A DNA stretch of 64,000 nucleotides. Origin: Triplophysa rosa. Its lineage: Eukaryota > Chordata > Actinopteri > Cypriniformes > Nemacheilidae. Under the pieces are notes generated by a model. It was not told the DNA's origin. It saw only the letters and a list, made by a program, of their open reading frames with translations, and ran no database searches. Below, piece after piece: positions 55,564-64,000 of this stretch. Every line of letters begins with the position of its first letter. Position 1 is the first letter of the stretch. A program made the translations under genes and the position numbers. Location of the stretch: contig NC_079912.1 of the NCBI RefSeq assembly GCF_024868665.1, positions 20,173,667 to 20,237,666 of the forward strand, given 5' to 3'.

Positions 55564-56167
55564 AAAAACACAAATGTAAGTGCCTGGTGACCTGGTAGAA
55601 GAATTTGGTGATCTTAACAATTGCTTACATTGCAGATACTGTGTCTGATGTGAATAAAACACATCCATCAAATTACATTGAGGAGATTGTTATTGGCACT
55701 TCCTTAGACATCAGTGTGTATTATGCAATCTCTAAATGTATTTTGTGCTTGTAGGCACGTGTATATGTCTGAAGCCTAAATAAAACATTATGTGGTTGAA
55801 AGCACTGCGCAGTTGTGATATGTGACAGGATTGAGTCTGTCTCTGGCTCAGTGCCAGCCAAAGCGCGTAATGTTCTAATCACACCAGTTTGATCGTACGC
55901 GTCAAAGGGTTAACAACATTATGAAAAGTGAATTTAAGACATTAAGGACAGGCTGGAACCCTGCAATTGACGGAAATCCGTCGTAGACTCGCACCAATTA
56001 ACGGAAATCCGTCGTAGCGACAGAGAACTTTAATCCATGTAAATCAAGTAATTTTACCATGCCAAATTCAACTTTACTCAAATAAATATTTTCCCAACAA
56101 CAAAATTGTGACCAGTGAAAATGCTGAGTGGCTAGTAACCTTGAAAAACTACTAGACACCGTGGCTA
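55564..56167. other. Unassigned; short tandem motif
   Basis: ACGGAAATCCGTCGTAG occurs twice (about 55971 and 56000) separated by 13 bases, each with an internal palindrome ACGGAAATCCGT. Otherwise nothing recognised. Confidence 0.35.
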
Positions 56168-56484
56168 GGGCTGTTCGATTCCAGAATTTTTAGGGTCGAT
56201 TCGAACCGTTGAGAGACGGTAGTGTTTTCGAACAATCCATCACCCCTTTGTTTCTGGAGGCGGGGTTTACGTGACGTATCCAAATAGCCTCTGCGCACGT
56301 GGCCACACAAACAACACACTCACCTATTACGTAATAGCCATGGACCAATGGTGGATCGAGGGTGTTTACCGGCCAACACGAACTGTTTGGTTTGCTGCGG
56401 CAAACTAGTGAAACGAATTGTCGTTTGGACCAGATTTTGTTCGAAATCCGGTCACAGACGGTCGTTTTTCGATTTCGAATGTAG
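56168..56484. mobile_element. Probable hAT-like fragment
   Basis: TAGGGCTGTTCGATTCC at 56167 is hAT-terminus-like. CGATTCGAACC and CGATTTCGAATG motifs recur to 56480, where an LTR fragment begins. The right terminal repeat is missing. Confidence 0.4.
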
Positions 56485-56741
56485 TATGCTGAGCCCTTTA
56501 GCCTTGTCAAGTCTTTGCATCTTGTTCATGCTTCGTAAGTCATCGCCCAGTCCAGTCAGCGTAGTTTATGTCTAATGTTGTGATTAGTCCAGTTTAGTGT
56601 TCCTGTTCCGTCCATGTGTTATATTCCCCGTTATTGTTGTTTTACCCCCTCGTGGGTTTTTGCTTTGTTTTTGTATTAAAGTCTTTGTTAAATTGATCCA
56701 GTCTGCATTTGGGTTCTCTGTTCCACACCCCATTCATGACA
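56485..56741 (+). mobile_element. Partial gypsy-type LTR
   Basis: CCCCCTCGTGGGTTTTTGCT... TATTAAAGTC... GCATTTGGGTTCTCTG... CATTCATGACA follows the 3' half of the LTR at 40955-41483 in the same order. The TGACA end is intact and the 5' part is not alignable by eye. Confidence 0.6.
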
Positions 56742-58029
56742 AAGGACATACCAAAAAGTTCTGAATGAGTTTATCATAATTCATGTGTGAATGGGTTTAA
56801 AATATTGAGTAAAACAATTATAACCTTTTAAACATGAATCTTACTATATAAGGTTCAATTTGTTTGACAAACATCAAGAAAAATGTTCATATCCACCTCC
56901 AAAAGGAACTAAAGCCTAAAACAAAACTTCGGCTTCAGTGCTATGATGCTAATGTTAACATCCAAAGTACATTTTTCACACACTGTTCTTTCTAGTGGAA
57001 AAAAATGGTTTATATACCTTGATTAAATGTTTTTTGGGGGAACTAAAAAAGGCAATTTTTTGGCATCGCTGTAAACCTTTTTTGTTTACACTTCATTTTA
57101 GGGTGTCCATGTTACAGTGTAATTATAAATTTAGGTACTGAGTAATAGTGATTAGCTGCATGTACTTACTATAGGGTTGTGGTTTAAGGTTAGTTACATT
57201 TAATTATGAATTAAATACAATAGTAAATACACTAAAATGTAACACGTGTAACAATGTATAACAAGTGTAACCCTTTTTTAAGAGTGTAATATACTGAAAA
57301 ATGCACAAAATGTTATTTAGGTCCTTGGAGAGATTTTTAATTTTACTGTGCTTTGTACAAAACTGAAAACCCCAAAATGTGCTTGTTTATCAAAGTGCAC
57401 AAAGTGTGAATTAACATGGGCCAGACCTGCTTTTCTAACATTGAAACAATGAAATGAATATACCATAGTTTCATAGCGGTTAACTACGTTTATTCTGATC
57501 TTTAGAAATGACAGTGGCCAGTCCTACTTTTTCCTTATTACAGTACCCCACTAAGCCTGGGCAAGTTTCTGATTATTTACAGTAATAATCATCAGGCATT
57601 GTTGAAGTGTAAATGTACAGTCAGTGGACATGTGTTTAAATACTTACCTGTATGACCTTACAAAGGAGTTTAGAGCAGGTCATTTTTGCAGCTTTGTTTC
57701 AAAACCTCTTTTTGGACTGTGAGGAAATCGGTAAAAAAAATACACTTTAGTGCAATAAACCGCAAAAGACCTCAACAATTATAGGCAGGTATATTTGGGG
57801 CAGGGATGGAAGGATTATCGCCTACTTGGAGAAAGGTTTTGACAGTCCTGCAGTAGACACCCAAAACATTGGCTATCCAATGCAAACAGAAGTTGAACAT
57901 GACAGATGTCCTTGACAATAAGTTTAGTTTACATTTCTGGAATTATGTCAGACCCAAAGCCATAAATTAGGGAAAAGATCTTCAAAAGTTTTAGAAAATA
58001 CAGTAGAGGGTCTCAAAGTCAGTCCACAG
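56742..58029. other. Unassigned AT-rich sequence
   Basis: 57085-57300 resembles a decayed MITE of the 5107 type (CACTTCATTTTAGGGTGTCC). No genes. Confidence 0.35.
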
Positions 58030-58747
58030 TAGGGTTGCACGGTGTACCGGTGCTACGGTAGCATCGCGATGCTAAAGCTTCAAAATACCCGCCATGCCTC
58101 TCTATTTTTGAAACGGTAGTATCGTAGTACCGTAGTTAATGTTGCATATGCGCATAAATATTCATTTGAACACTTACATCTGCCTTTTTGCGGTGTTTAT
58201 CTCCTCAATTAATGTGTGTTTTAAATGATTCGGCCGAGATAATGATTCAAATTAGCGTTTTGAAGGAGTTGGGTAAATGATTCAGTAACTCATTGTAAAA
58301 TTGACGCCACCTACTGGCCGTTTTAGTTCTGCATTTAAAGTAAGCCTAATATTTCCATTTATAAAGACTGCTGTATCAATTAAATTGGTCCCACATTTGA
58401 ATTAGTTCCCACGTGAAAAATGATCTAGTGTACTTTAGTATTTACTACAGTAAACTACTAAAACTCATAGACACACTCATAGATTGATAGTCTTACCATA
58501 GTAAATATTTAAGTATACTACAGTACTTGTTACAATTTATCCAATTACTACAGTTAATACAACAAAATATTCTAGTGCAAAGTATAATACAGTTTACTAT
58601 AGTAAATACAAAATGTTTCATCTAAATCTGTGTTTTTGTATAGATTTGAATTATGAACATGGCACAGCATCGTGATACTACTTGGTATCGGGATACTTAA
58701 GCTGGTATAGCATCGTAAAACATGTTTATGGTACCGTGACAACCCTA
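58030..58747. mobile_element. 718-bp hAT non-autonomous element with perfect 8-bp target duplication
   Basis: The ends TAGGGTTGCACGGTGTACCG and GGTACCGTGACAACCCTA are inverted repeats. GTCCACAG occurs immediately outside both ends (58022-58029 and 58748-58755), the 8-bp duplication expected of hAT. The interior repeats GGTATC/GATACT motifs and has no transposase. Confidence 0.9.
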
Positions 58748-58755
58748 GTCCACAG

Positions 58756-59635
58756 ACATACGGTCTTAAGCAGTCTAAAATAAAAAGTGCCACCTTTCAT
58801 CTGTTTTCATCTGCTGTAAAGATTAAACAATCCATTATATTCATTGTTCAGTGCAACTGATTATCACAGATAATTTGTTATACACCACCAAAAAAGCAAT
58901 GCATCAAATTTAGGCAAGTAACAGTCTCTGAATAGAGATGACAGAATGTTTGACCACACGGCTTTATTCCACATTACAGGAATGCTTTCTAAAGCGACTG
59001 TGTTATGTGGATTAGTGAGGATTCAAAATAGCACCTACTGGACGGAGCCTGGAGCTCTGCACACCTTTTAGCTATAGCAATGTATTTATTAGGTTGAGAT
59101 GATATATAGAGGCATTAGAGTGTTCTTGATGGAATGTAGTTACACTTCTAATTTGTACAGGCAGGCAAGGGTATCATTTGTCCAAGTCTGACAGATAGCA
59201 CTTTTCATGTTTAAGTCCTTCCTGACAAAGGTGCTCTTTTGGAGTAAGCATTTAAATAATGGAATATGAATCCTCAATGTTTTATTTTCTTCTAAGCTGG
59301 TTAGTGTAATAAATGTTGCTACTTTATTTTAAACATGCCATACATTTCAATGATGCACTGAAAAGCTACTCAGATTTCGCAACAACATTATGAGACATTC
59401 ACATATAATTCATATTATTTTAGTATTTACTTGAGGATTTGTTCATTAGGCATTCTCAAAGAGTATAATAAATGTTAAAGAAAAAAAGGGGCTGTATTTA
59501 ACTTAAATAAATTTGTCACCATGCAAATATCTTTGATCTGGAAAGATTTGTTTGGAGTTCCAAACAGTAAATTCTGTGATGATCAAATTCTGCATTTGAT
59601 GAAATTAAATAGCCTATTATATAAATAAACATCGA
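58756..59635. other. Unassigned AT-rich sequence
   Basis: No features seen. Confidence 0.35.
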
Positions 59636-59643
59636 TCCATAAC

Positions 59644-60705
59644 TAGGGATGGGCATTTCTGATCATATTTCATTTCGAGTACTGGACAGGTTTGAAAAAC
59701 GAGTACTCGATTAATTGGGGGCGGGGCATTAGAGGGGGCGGGGCGTGTCCCCCATACCATGGTGACAATGAAAATATTTTAATTACAACACTGATACGAA
59801 AATTTATGTTAATAAAACTATAAGATTGAGTAAATAATTAAATCGACACAGTGAATTTTTAATAATCTAACAATCAATGTTTTTGAAAACAAAGTAAACA
59901 TTTAAAAGAAATATCAGCGTGAGATGAAACGTCATCTCTGCCCTGTCACATTTCTGTCTGTCAGTGTCTGACGGTAAAGTCTCTTATGCTCGTCTGACAA
60001 GTCTGTCTGATAGTAGTGGTCTCACCTGACATTTTGTCTCCAAATATACTGGTGCGGAGCAGGGTGAGCGTTTTTAATCCATTCAATTTCTTATGAACTT
60101 CAGCGCACGTTCACGTGGCGCTCGCGGAGAAGAGGAATACTCGCTTTGCTCCGCGAGCGCAACGCGAGCTCAGCTTCCATGGGAATGGATTGAAAACGCT
60201 CGCCCTGCCCGCGAGCGGCGCGAATACAACAAACAGAAATTCTGTGCACACTGGATGCAGCGCAAAGAGACGCAACAAACGTCCAGTTTCTTTTTGCTTT
60301 CGCCATGTTGCATCGCGCCGCTCGCGTGCGGTGTAACGTTAGACAGAGTGTAAGATGATAACGGATCAAACTTGTAGTAGATTTGTATGTTTTGTATGCT
60401 GCTTGGCGCCGTACATTTTGCACTAGACTGTATTTTCGTCAGGTTTATCAAAGTGAAACCAAGCATCGCTGTGCGCTTTCAATATGCCCTTCTGTGCTCC
60501 GGACTTGACTCTGGACCGCAAACTCTCGCAAGGCAACAATCAAATTTCTGGGCACAACCCGAAATGCCAGCATAACCAATCAGAAAGAAAGAAAATAATT
60601 AAAAACTGTATTTAAACCCCCAATCGATCATCGTTTTCACTATCGATCGTCGCTGTCGCGTTCGAGTACTCGAGTAATCGAGTAGCCTACTCGTGCCCAT
60701 CCCTA
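59644..60705. mobile_element. 1062-bp hAT non-autonomous element with perfect 8-bp target duplication
   Basis: TAGGGATGGGCA and the inverted TGCCCATCCCTA are the termini. TCCATAAC flanks both sides (59636-59643 and 60706-60713). Subterminal GAGTACTCGATTAATTG mirrors CGAGTACTCGAGTAATCGAG. The interior holds a GC-rich nested palindrome at about 60062-60205 (GGTGAGCGTTTTTAATCCAT against ATGGATTGAAAACGCTCGCC). No transposase frame. Confidence 0.92.
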
Positions 60706-60713
60706 TCCATAAC

Positions 60714-60976
60714 ACAGTTACTATTTCTTCTTTTATTAGCTAAAGGTAGCAACATTAATTATTTTGATTTACAAATAAATCTTCATTTGGATAAGTACTT
60801 TACAACAAATCCATTTCCACCAAATTTGTTGCGGCACTATGTATTGTTGTACTTTGCTATGTTCATGTTTTTTTTTAATTTACCAATATTCTTGACCATT
60901 TTAAGTATTTTACTGCTTCCTTTAAAGTTGATAAAAACTGAGCAATGTGTGTTGGGATAGGGGTTAGAATAAGGCC
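60714..60976. other. Unassigned AT-rich spacer
   Basis: Nothing recognised. Confidence 0.3.
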
Positions 60977-61478
60977 CAGTGTTGGGGAGTAGCAAATTAC
61001 AAGTAGCAACGCTAACTTAACAAAATTTTTTAGTAGCTTGGCGGTAGCTCAACTACTTTTAAAACAGTGCCGCTTTTCCAGTAGTTAATTACTTTTTTAA
61101 GAAAGTAGCGGTGTAGCGTGACCAAAAGCTACATTCCATTCTGCCTTCAGAGCAGCGCTGTGTCACATCTTCTTCTTACTGTATCACAAACTGAAGTGGT
61201 TCATTTTAATATTATACTTTAATATTTACTAAAGTAAAAAAACGTACTGTATCTAGGAAATTTACTTTACAATTTTCTATGATAAATATTACACTATTAC
61301 ATTTTCTTAATACAAGATTGTAAAAAAAGTAGTTTCAAAGAAGCTAACTACTTTTTTATAGTAACTTGTAGTGTAGCTAACTACTTTTCAGATGGGTAGC
61401 TAAGCTGTAACTAAATTACTTTTATTAATGAGTAGCTTGTAGCTTAACTACAATTTCAAAGTAGCTTCCCCAACACTG
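60977..61478. mobile_element. 502-bp hAT-like MITE (CAGTGTTGGGG ends)
   Basis: CAGTGTTGGGGAGTAGC at the left and GTAGCTTCCCCAACACTG at the right are inverted repeats, the typical form of a hAT MITE abundant in vertebrates. AATAAGGCC on the left and ATTAAGGCC two bases beyond the right end suggest a slightly altered target duplication. The interior is repeated GTAGCT/AACTAC. Confidence 0.8.
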
Positions 61479-62470
61479 ACATTAAGGCCACATCCACATG
61501 AAGCCAGAGCTTTCCAATCTTTTTTCCCTTTTAATTCCATAAACTCCATCGTCTCAAGAAGTATCTGAATACACACAAAACCACTGAAAGACTCAAAATG
61601 ATGTGGTATACGTGCTAAATCAGTATGTGGCGCTGTAATTCCGCCACAGATATACACTAAAAATTGGGAAGACATGGAGCATGCTCATAAACCTGGCATG
61701 CTGGGTTGATGACATCATCGTTTCAGAAAATATACTGAAACGATGTTTCAGCCATTGTTTCCTTCATCTGTAAGTCGATTTGGATAAAAGCGTCTGCTAA
61801 ATGACTAAATGTAAATGTAAATACTGATTGGCTGTACACATGAAAATGCACGGGTGTCGTTCTAAGATTTATCCACTTTTGGACCGGTTTCACAAAATAG
61901 TGGTTTCAAGCTCCCAAAAAACTGGATCAGCCTGGACGAAACACCTATAGGTGAATTGCCCTTAAGGTTTAATGTTTGTAGCTCCCCCCTAAATAAATGA
62001 ATGACAGTGAAACTATTGGTTAGTCAAAGCTGTGGTGTCTTGTGATCAAAATCACATGACCTCTCAGATGTCCAGTCATATTTGGGGGCGGAGCAATCAA
62101 CAAACAAGAAGCACACATGGTGTGAAGACCGCCCACAGGTTAGTGACATAGATTTTTGACAAACTTGATATTAAGGAGTATAAATTAATTTTAAACAAAG
62201 CAGTCCTGCTACTTTTTGGTCTAATGTGGTTATGAAATGTTTGTCCATCAAAATGTAGTATAACTTTGTATGTATAAACTTTATATTTAATTTTTTTATC
62301 AATTTCCTACTGTCCCACTTTAGGACATGTGGTTTCAAAAAGTGGGACAGTATGATTATCCTAATGTGGGACAATACTTCAGTCAGTCAAAAATGTGTGG
62401 TGGGGCATGGTTTGTGGGTTTATATATTTGATATATTTTTTGTAATATTAGAATGCTATTACTGCAGATG
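61479..62470. other. Non-coding sequence with a SINE/LINE-tail motif
   Basis: TTGGATAAAAGCGTCTGCTA followed by AATGACTAAATGTAAATG at 61780-61820 is a widely shared fish SINE/LINE tail. A short inverted repeat of TGTCCCACTTTAGGACATGT and AAAGTGGGACAGT is at 62312-62350. No genes. Confidence 0.4.
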
Positions 62471-62696
62471 TTTAAAGGAGTAGTTCACCTCCAAAATGTA
62501 AATTTTGTCATTATTTACTCACCGTCTTGTCATTTCAAACCTGCACAACTTTCTTTCTTTTGCACAAAAATAGATATTTTGAAGAATTTTGTTAACAACC
62601 CCCCATTCACTTGCATTGGTTACAATAGAAGTGAATGGTGGGCTGTGCTGTTCTGTTACCAACATTTTGGTAACAAAATGTGAACTACTTCTTTAC
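62471..62696. mobile_element. Palindromic MITE copy
   Basis: TTTAAAGGAGTAGTTCACCT and GTGAACTACTTCTTTA are the ends. CATTCACTTGCATTGG with AATAGAAGTGAATGG is the central hairpin also seen at 9065-9115. Shorter than the 8949 copy because the right arm is partly deleted. Confidence 0.7.
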
Positions 62697-62897
62697 AGTC
62701 ATGGGAATTTTTTATTCTTGGGGGATGGTTTGAAGGCTTTTTGTGGTTCTTAGGTGTAGGTAAGGGGACAGAACATACAGTTTGGAAAGCCAATAAAGGC
62801 ATTCCACTTCATTGCACAATGCTGCCAACTCTCACGCTTTCGCCATGTGACACACGGTTTTGCCTGTTTTCACACGCACTCACGCCACACATCCAAG

Positions 62898-64000
62898 TAG
62901 AGGTCTGCGCGGGACAGTTTTGTTCGTCCCGCTCCCGCTAGGTTATATTCCGCACCCACCCGCTCCCGCCATGTATTCACTCTTTGTTTACCCACTGTCC
63001 GCTTAGAATAAATTTCAATCCCGACCCGACCGTTCCCGCTAAATTTAAATATCTTTTCCACAATCTCACATTTAAATTTCCAATACTGAAAGAGAGAGAT
63101 AACAAATAAAACTGTAGGTTGTACAAAAAGATCGTCTTGTCAAGATGCTTTTAACATTTAGCTGTCAACACAAAAGGAACACGTGTTGCAGAAAAAAATA
63201 TAGGTACAAAAATTGTAGGCTATTTGTTATTTTTATTCAAAATACAAATGTAAAAATTTTCTGTCAACACAGCAGGAAAAGTGTAGCTGAGAAAAAAAAG
63301 ACATCTGTGATTTAAAATTAGAAACAAAAGAACAAAACCGTTGGCTAACCATTGCGAAATTAAATCACCTTTTAACCTAACAATTTAACAAAAACATTTC
63401 CCGCCGTCGACTTCAACTTCTCTCCTACAAAAGAAAATAAGCCTATATAAATACAGCAACAATAACTGATAATAAATTAAATGACATATTGGAGTTCCAC
63501 CGTGTCTCTATGGATTGTTTCAGTGACTTTCTTAGTTTGCCCTGCTGTCCTGAGTGCTTGAAATATGTGACCAACTTTTTAACATCAGTTAGAAGCCCAG
63601 CGATCTCTGGAGACATTTCCATTATGGCAGGACCAAACACACTGGACAGAGTCACGTTTGGTATGTGCGCTGTACAGTTTAGCCTCGTGTATCCTCGTAA
63701 GGCACTGATCATGTTGGCTCCACGATCTGTGACAAAAACTATCTTTCTGCCCATTTCTGTCGCATCAATGCCAAACACTCTGAGATTCTGCGGCAGGTGC
63801 CTTTGAATGTTTTCACCCGTCTTTGAGGTGCTTGGGTCAAAAGGGGCAGCAAAAAGCACCCTTGAATGTAGCTCAGATTGTTCATTAACGTAATGAATGG
63901 TTGCCGACAAAAAGGACGTTTTGCGATAGGTTTCTGTCCATATGTCTGCTGTAACTGCGCATCCGAATTTTGATATTGTTGCAGTGATTTCATCCACAAC
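62898..64000 (-). mobile_element. hAT transposon, 3' part, runs off the window
   Basis: TAGAGGTCTGCGCGGGAC at 62898 is a hAT-type terminus followed by repeated CCCGCTCCCG/CCCGACCCG subterminal motifs to 63040. The minus-strand transposase lies further in (63443 to the window edge). The other end is outside the window, so the target duplication cannot be checked (bases just outside this end are CATCCAAG). Confidence 0.75.
63443..64000 (-). CDS. hAT transposase, internal to C-terminal part, partial
   Basis: About 185 codons open to the window edge. The frame contains FGCAVTADIWTETYRKTSFL with the first catalytic-type Asp, HSRVLFAAPFD, KTGENIQRHLP, FGIDA and KIVFVTDRGANM with the second Asp in the RNase H-like fold, then LNCTAHIPNVTLSSVF and KKLVTYFKHSG... 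LKQSIETRWNS. This is the pattern of hobo/ZBED-type hAT transposases, which cut and paste the element. The N-terminal BED finger is beyond the window. After ETRWNSN the sequence departs from the family and ends at a stop, so the insertion domain with the third catalytic Glu and the dimerisation domain are missing: either truncation or an exon boundary. No internal stop is seen, so relative to other coding remnants here it is the least decayed. Confidence 0.85.
   Translation of the reverse strand, partial: VVDEITATISKFGCAVTADIWTETYRKTSFLSATIHYVNEQSELHSRVLFAAPFDPSTSKTGENIQRHLPQNLRVFGIDATEMGRKIVFVTDRGANMISALRGYTRLNCTAHIPNVTLSSVFGPAIMEMSPEIAGLLTDVKKLVTYFKHSGQQGKLRKSLKQSIETRWNSNMSFNLLSVIVAVFI

Overview
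The window looks like nuclear DNA of a teleost fish, most likely a cyprinid. It is AT-rich and intron-poor. It carries (GT)n/(CT)n microsatellites, palindromic MITEs of types common in carp-like fishes, DIRS-type and Ty3/gypsy retrotransposons, a jockey-group (L2/CR1-like) LINE and hAT transposons. Assignment to cyprinids rests on recognising repeat families, not on a database search.

Only one host protein-coding exon is convincing: the first coding exon of a Kv3-type potassium channel, best matched to kcnc3 (16230-16847, minus strand). It ends at a clean GT donor, and no exon 2 is visible in the 16 kb downstream. 0-16 kb is probably its first intron, with scattered MITEs, a solo LTR in a MITE, a LINE tail and microsatellites. 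17-22 kb is mostly non-coding; it holds a GT-linked repeat that is a circular permutation of one at 9.5 kb.

22.1-25.5 kb is a 3.4-kb segment with CACTG-type inverted termini. Inside it the minus strand shows a possible spliced transcription unit: a CpG-rich leader with ATG and donor, two tandemly duplicated 55-nt exons with good splice sites, and a terminal exon with AATAAA. It has almost no coding potential.

26.3-49.2 kb is a nested transposon cluster: DIRS copy A (minus) with full inverted terminal and internal complementary repeats; a 5' hAT fragment; a plus-strand Ty3/gypsy pol remnant; a minus-strand Ty3/gypsy whose integrase precedes reverse transcriptase (gmr1-like order) with a 450-bp 3' LTR; a LINE split by a THAP-containing MITE that itself holds a solo LTR; and DIRS copy B (plus) with a tRNA-derived SINE in it. 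All coding parts are decayed. Both DIRS recombinases lack catalytic residues.

49.2-64 kb holds MITEs, a third DIRS fragment (C, 53-54.55 kb), two hAT non-autonomous elements with perfect 8-bp target duplications (58.0 and 59.6 kb), and at the right edge a hAT element with a recognisable transposase running out of the window. Most interesting are the spliced unit with duplicated exons, the LINE-gag-integrase chimeric open frame, the three-level nest with an empty-site comparison, and the circularly permuted repeat.
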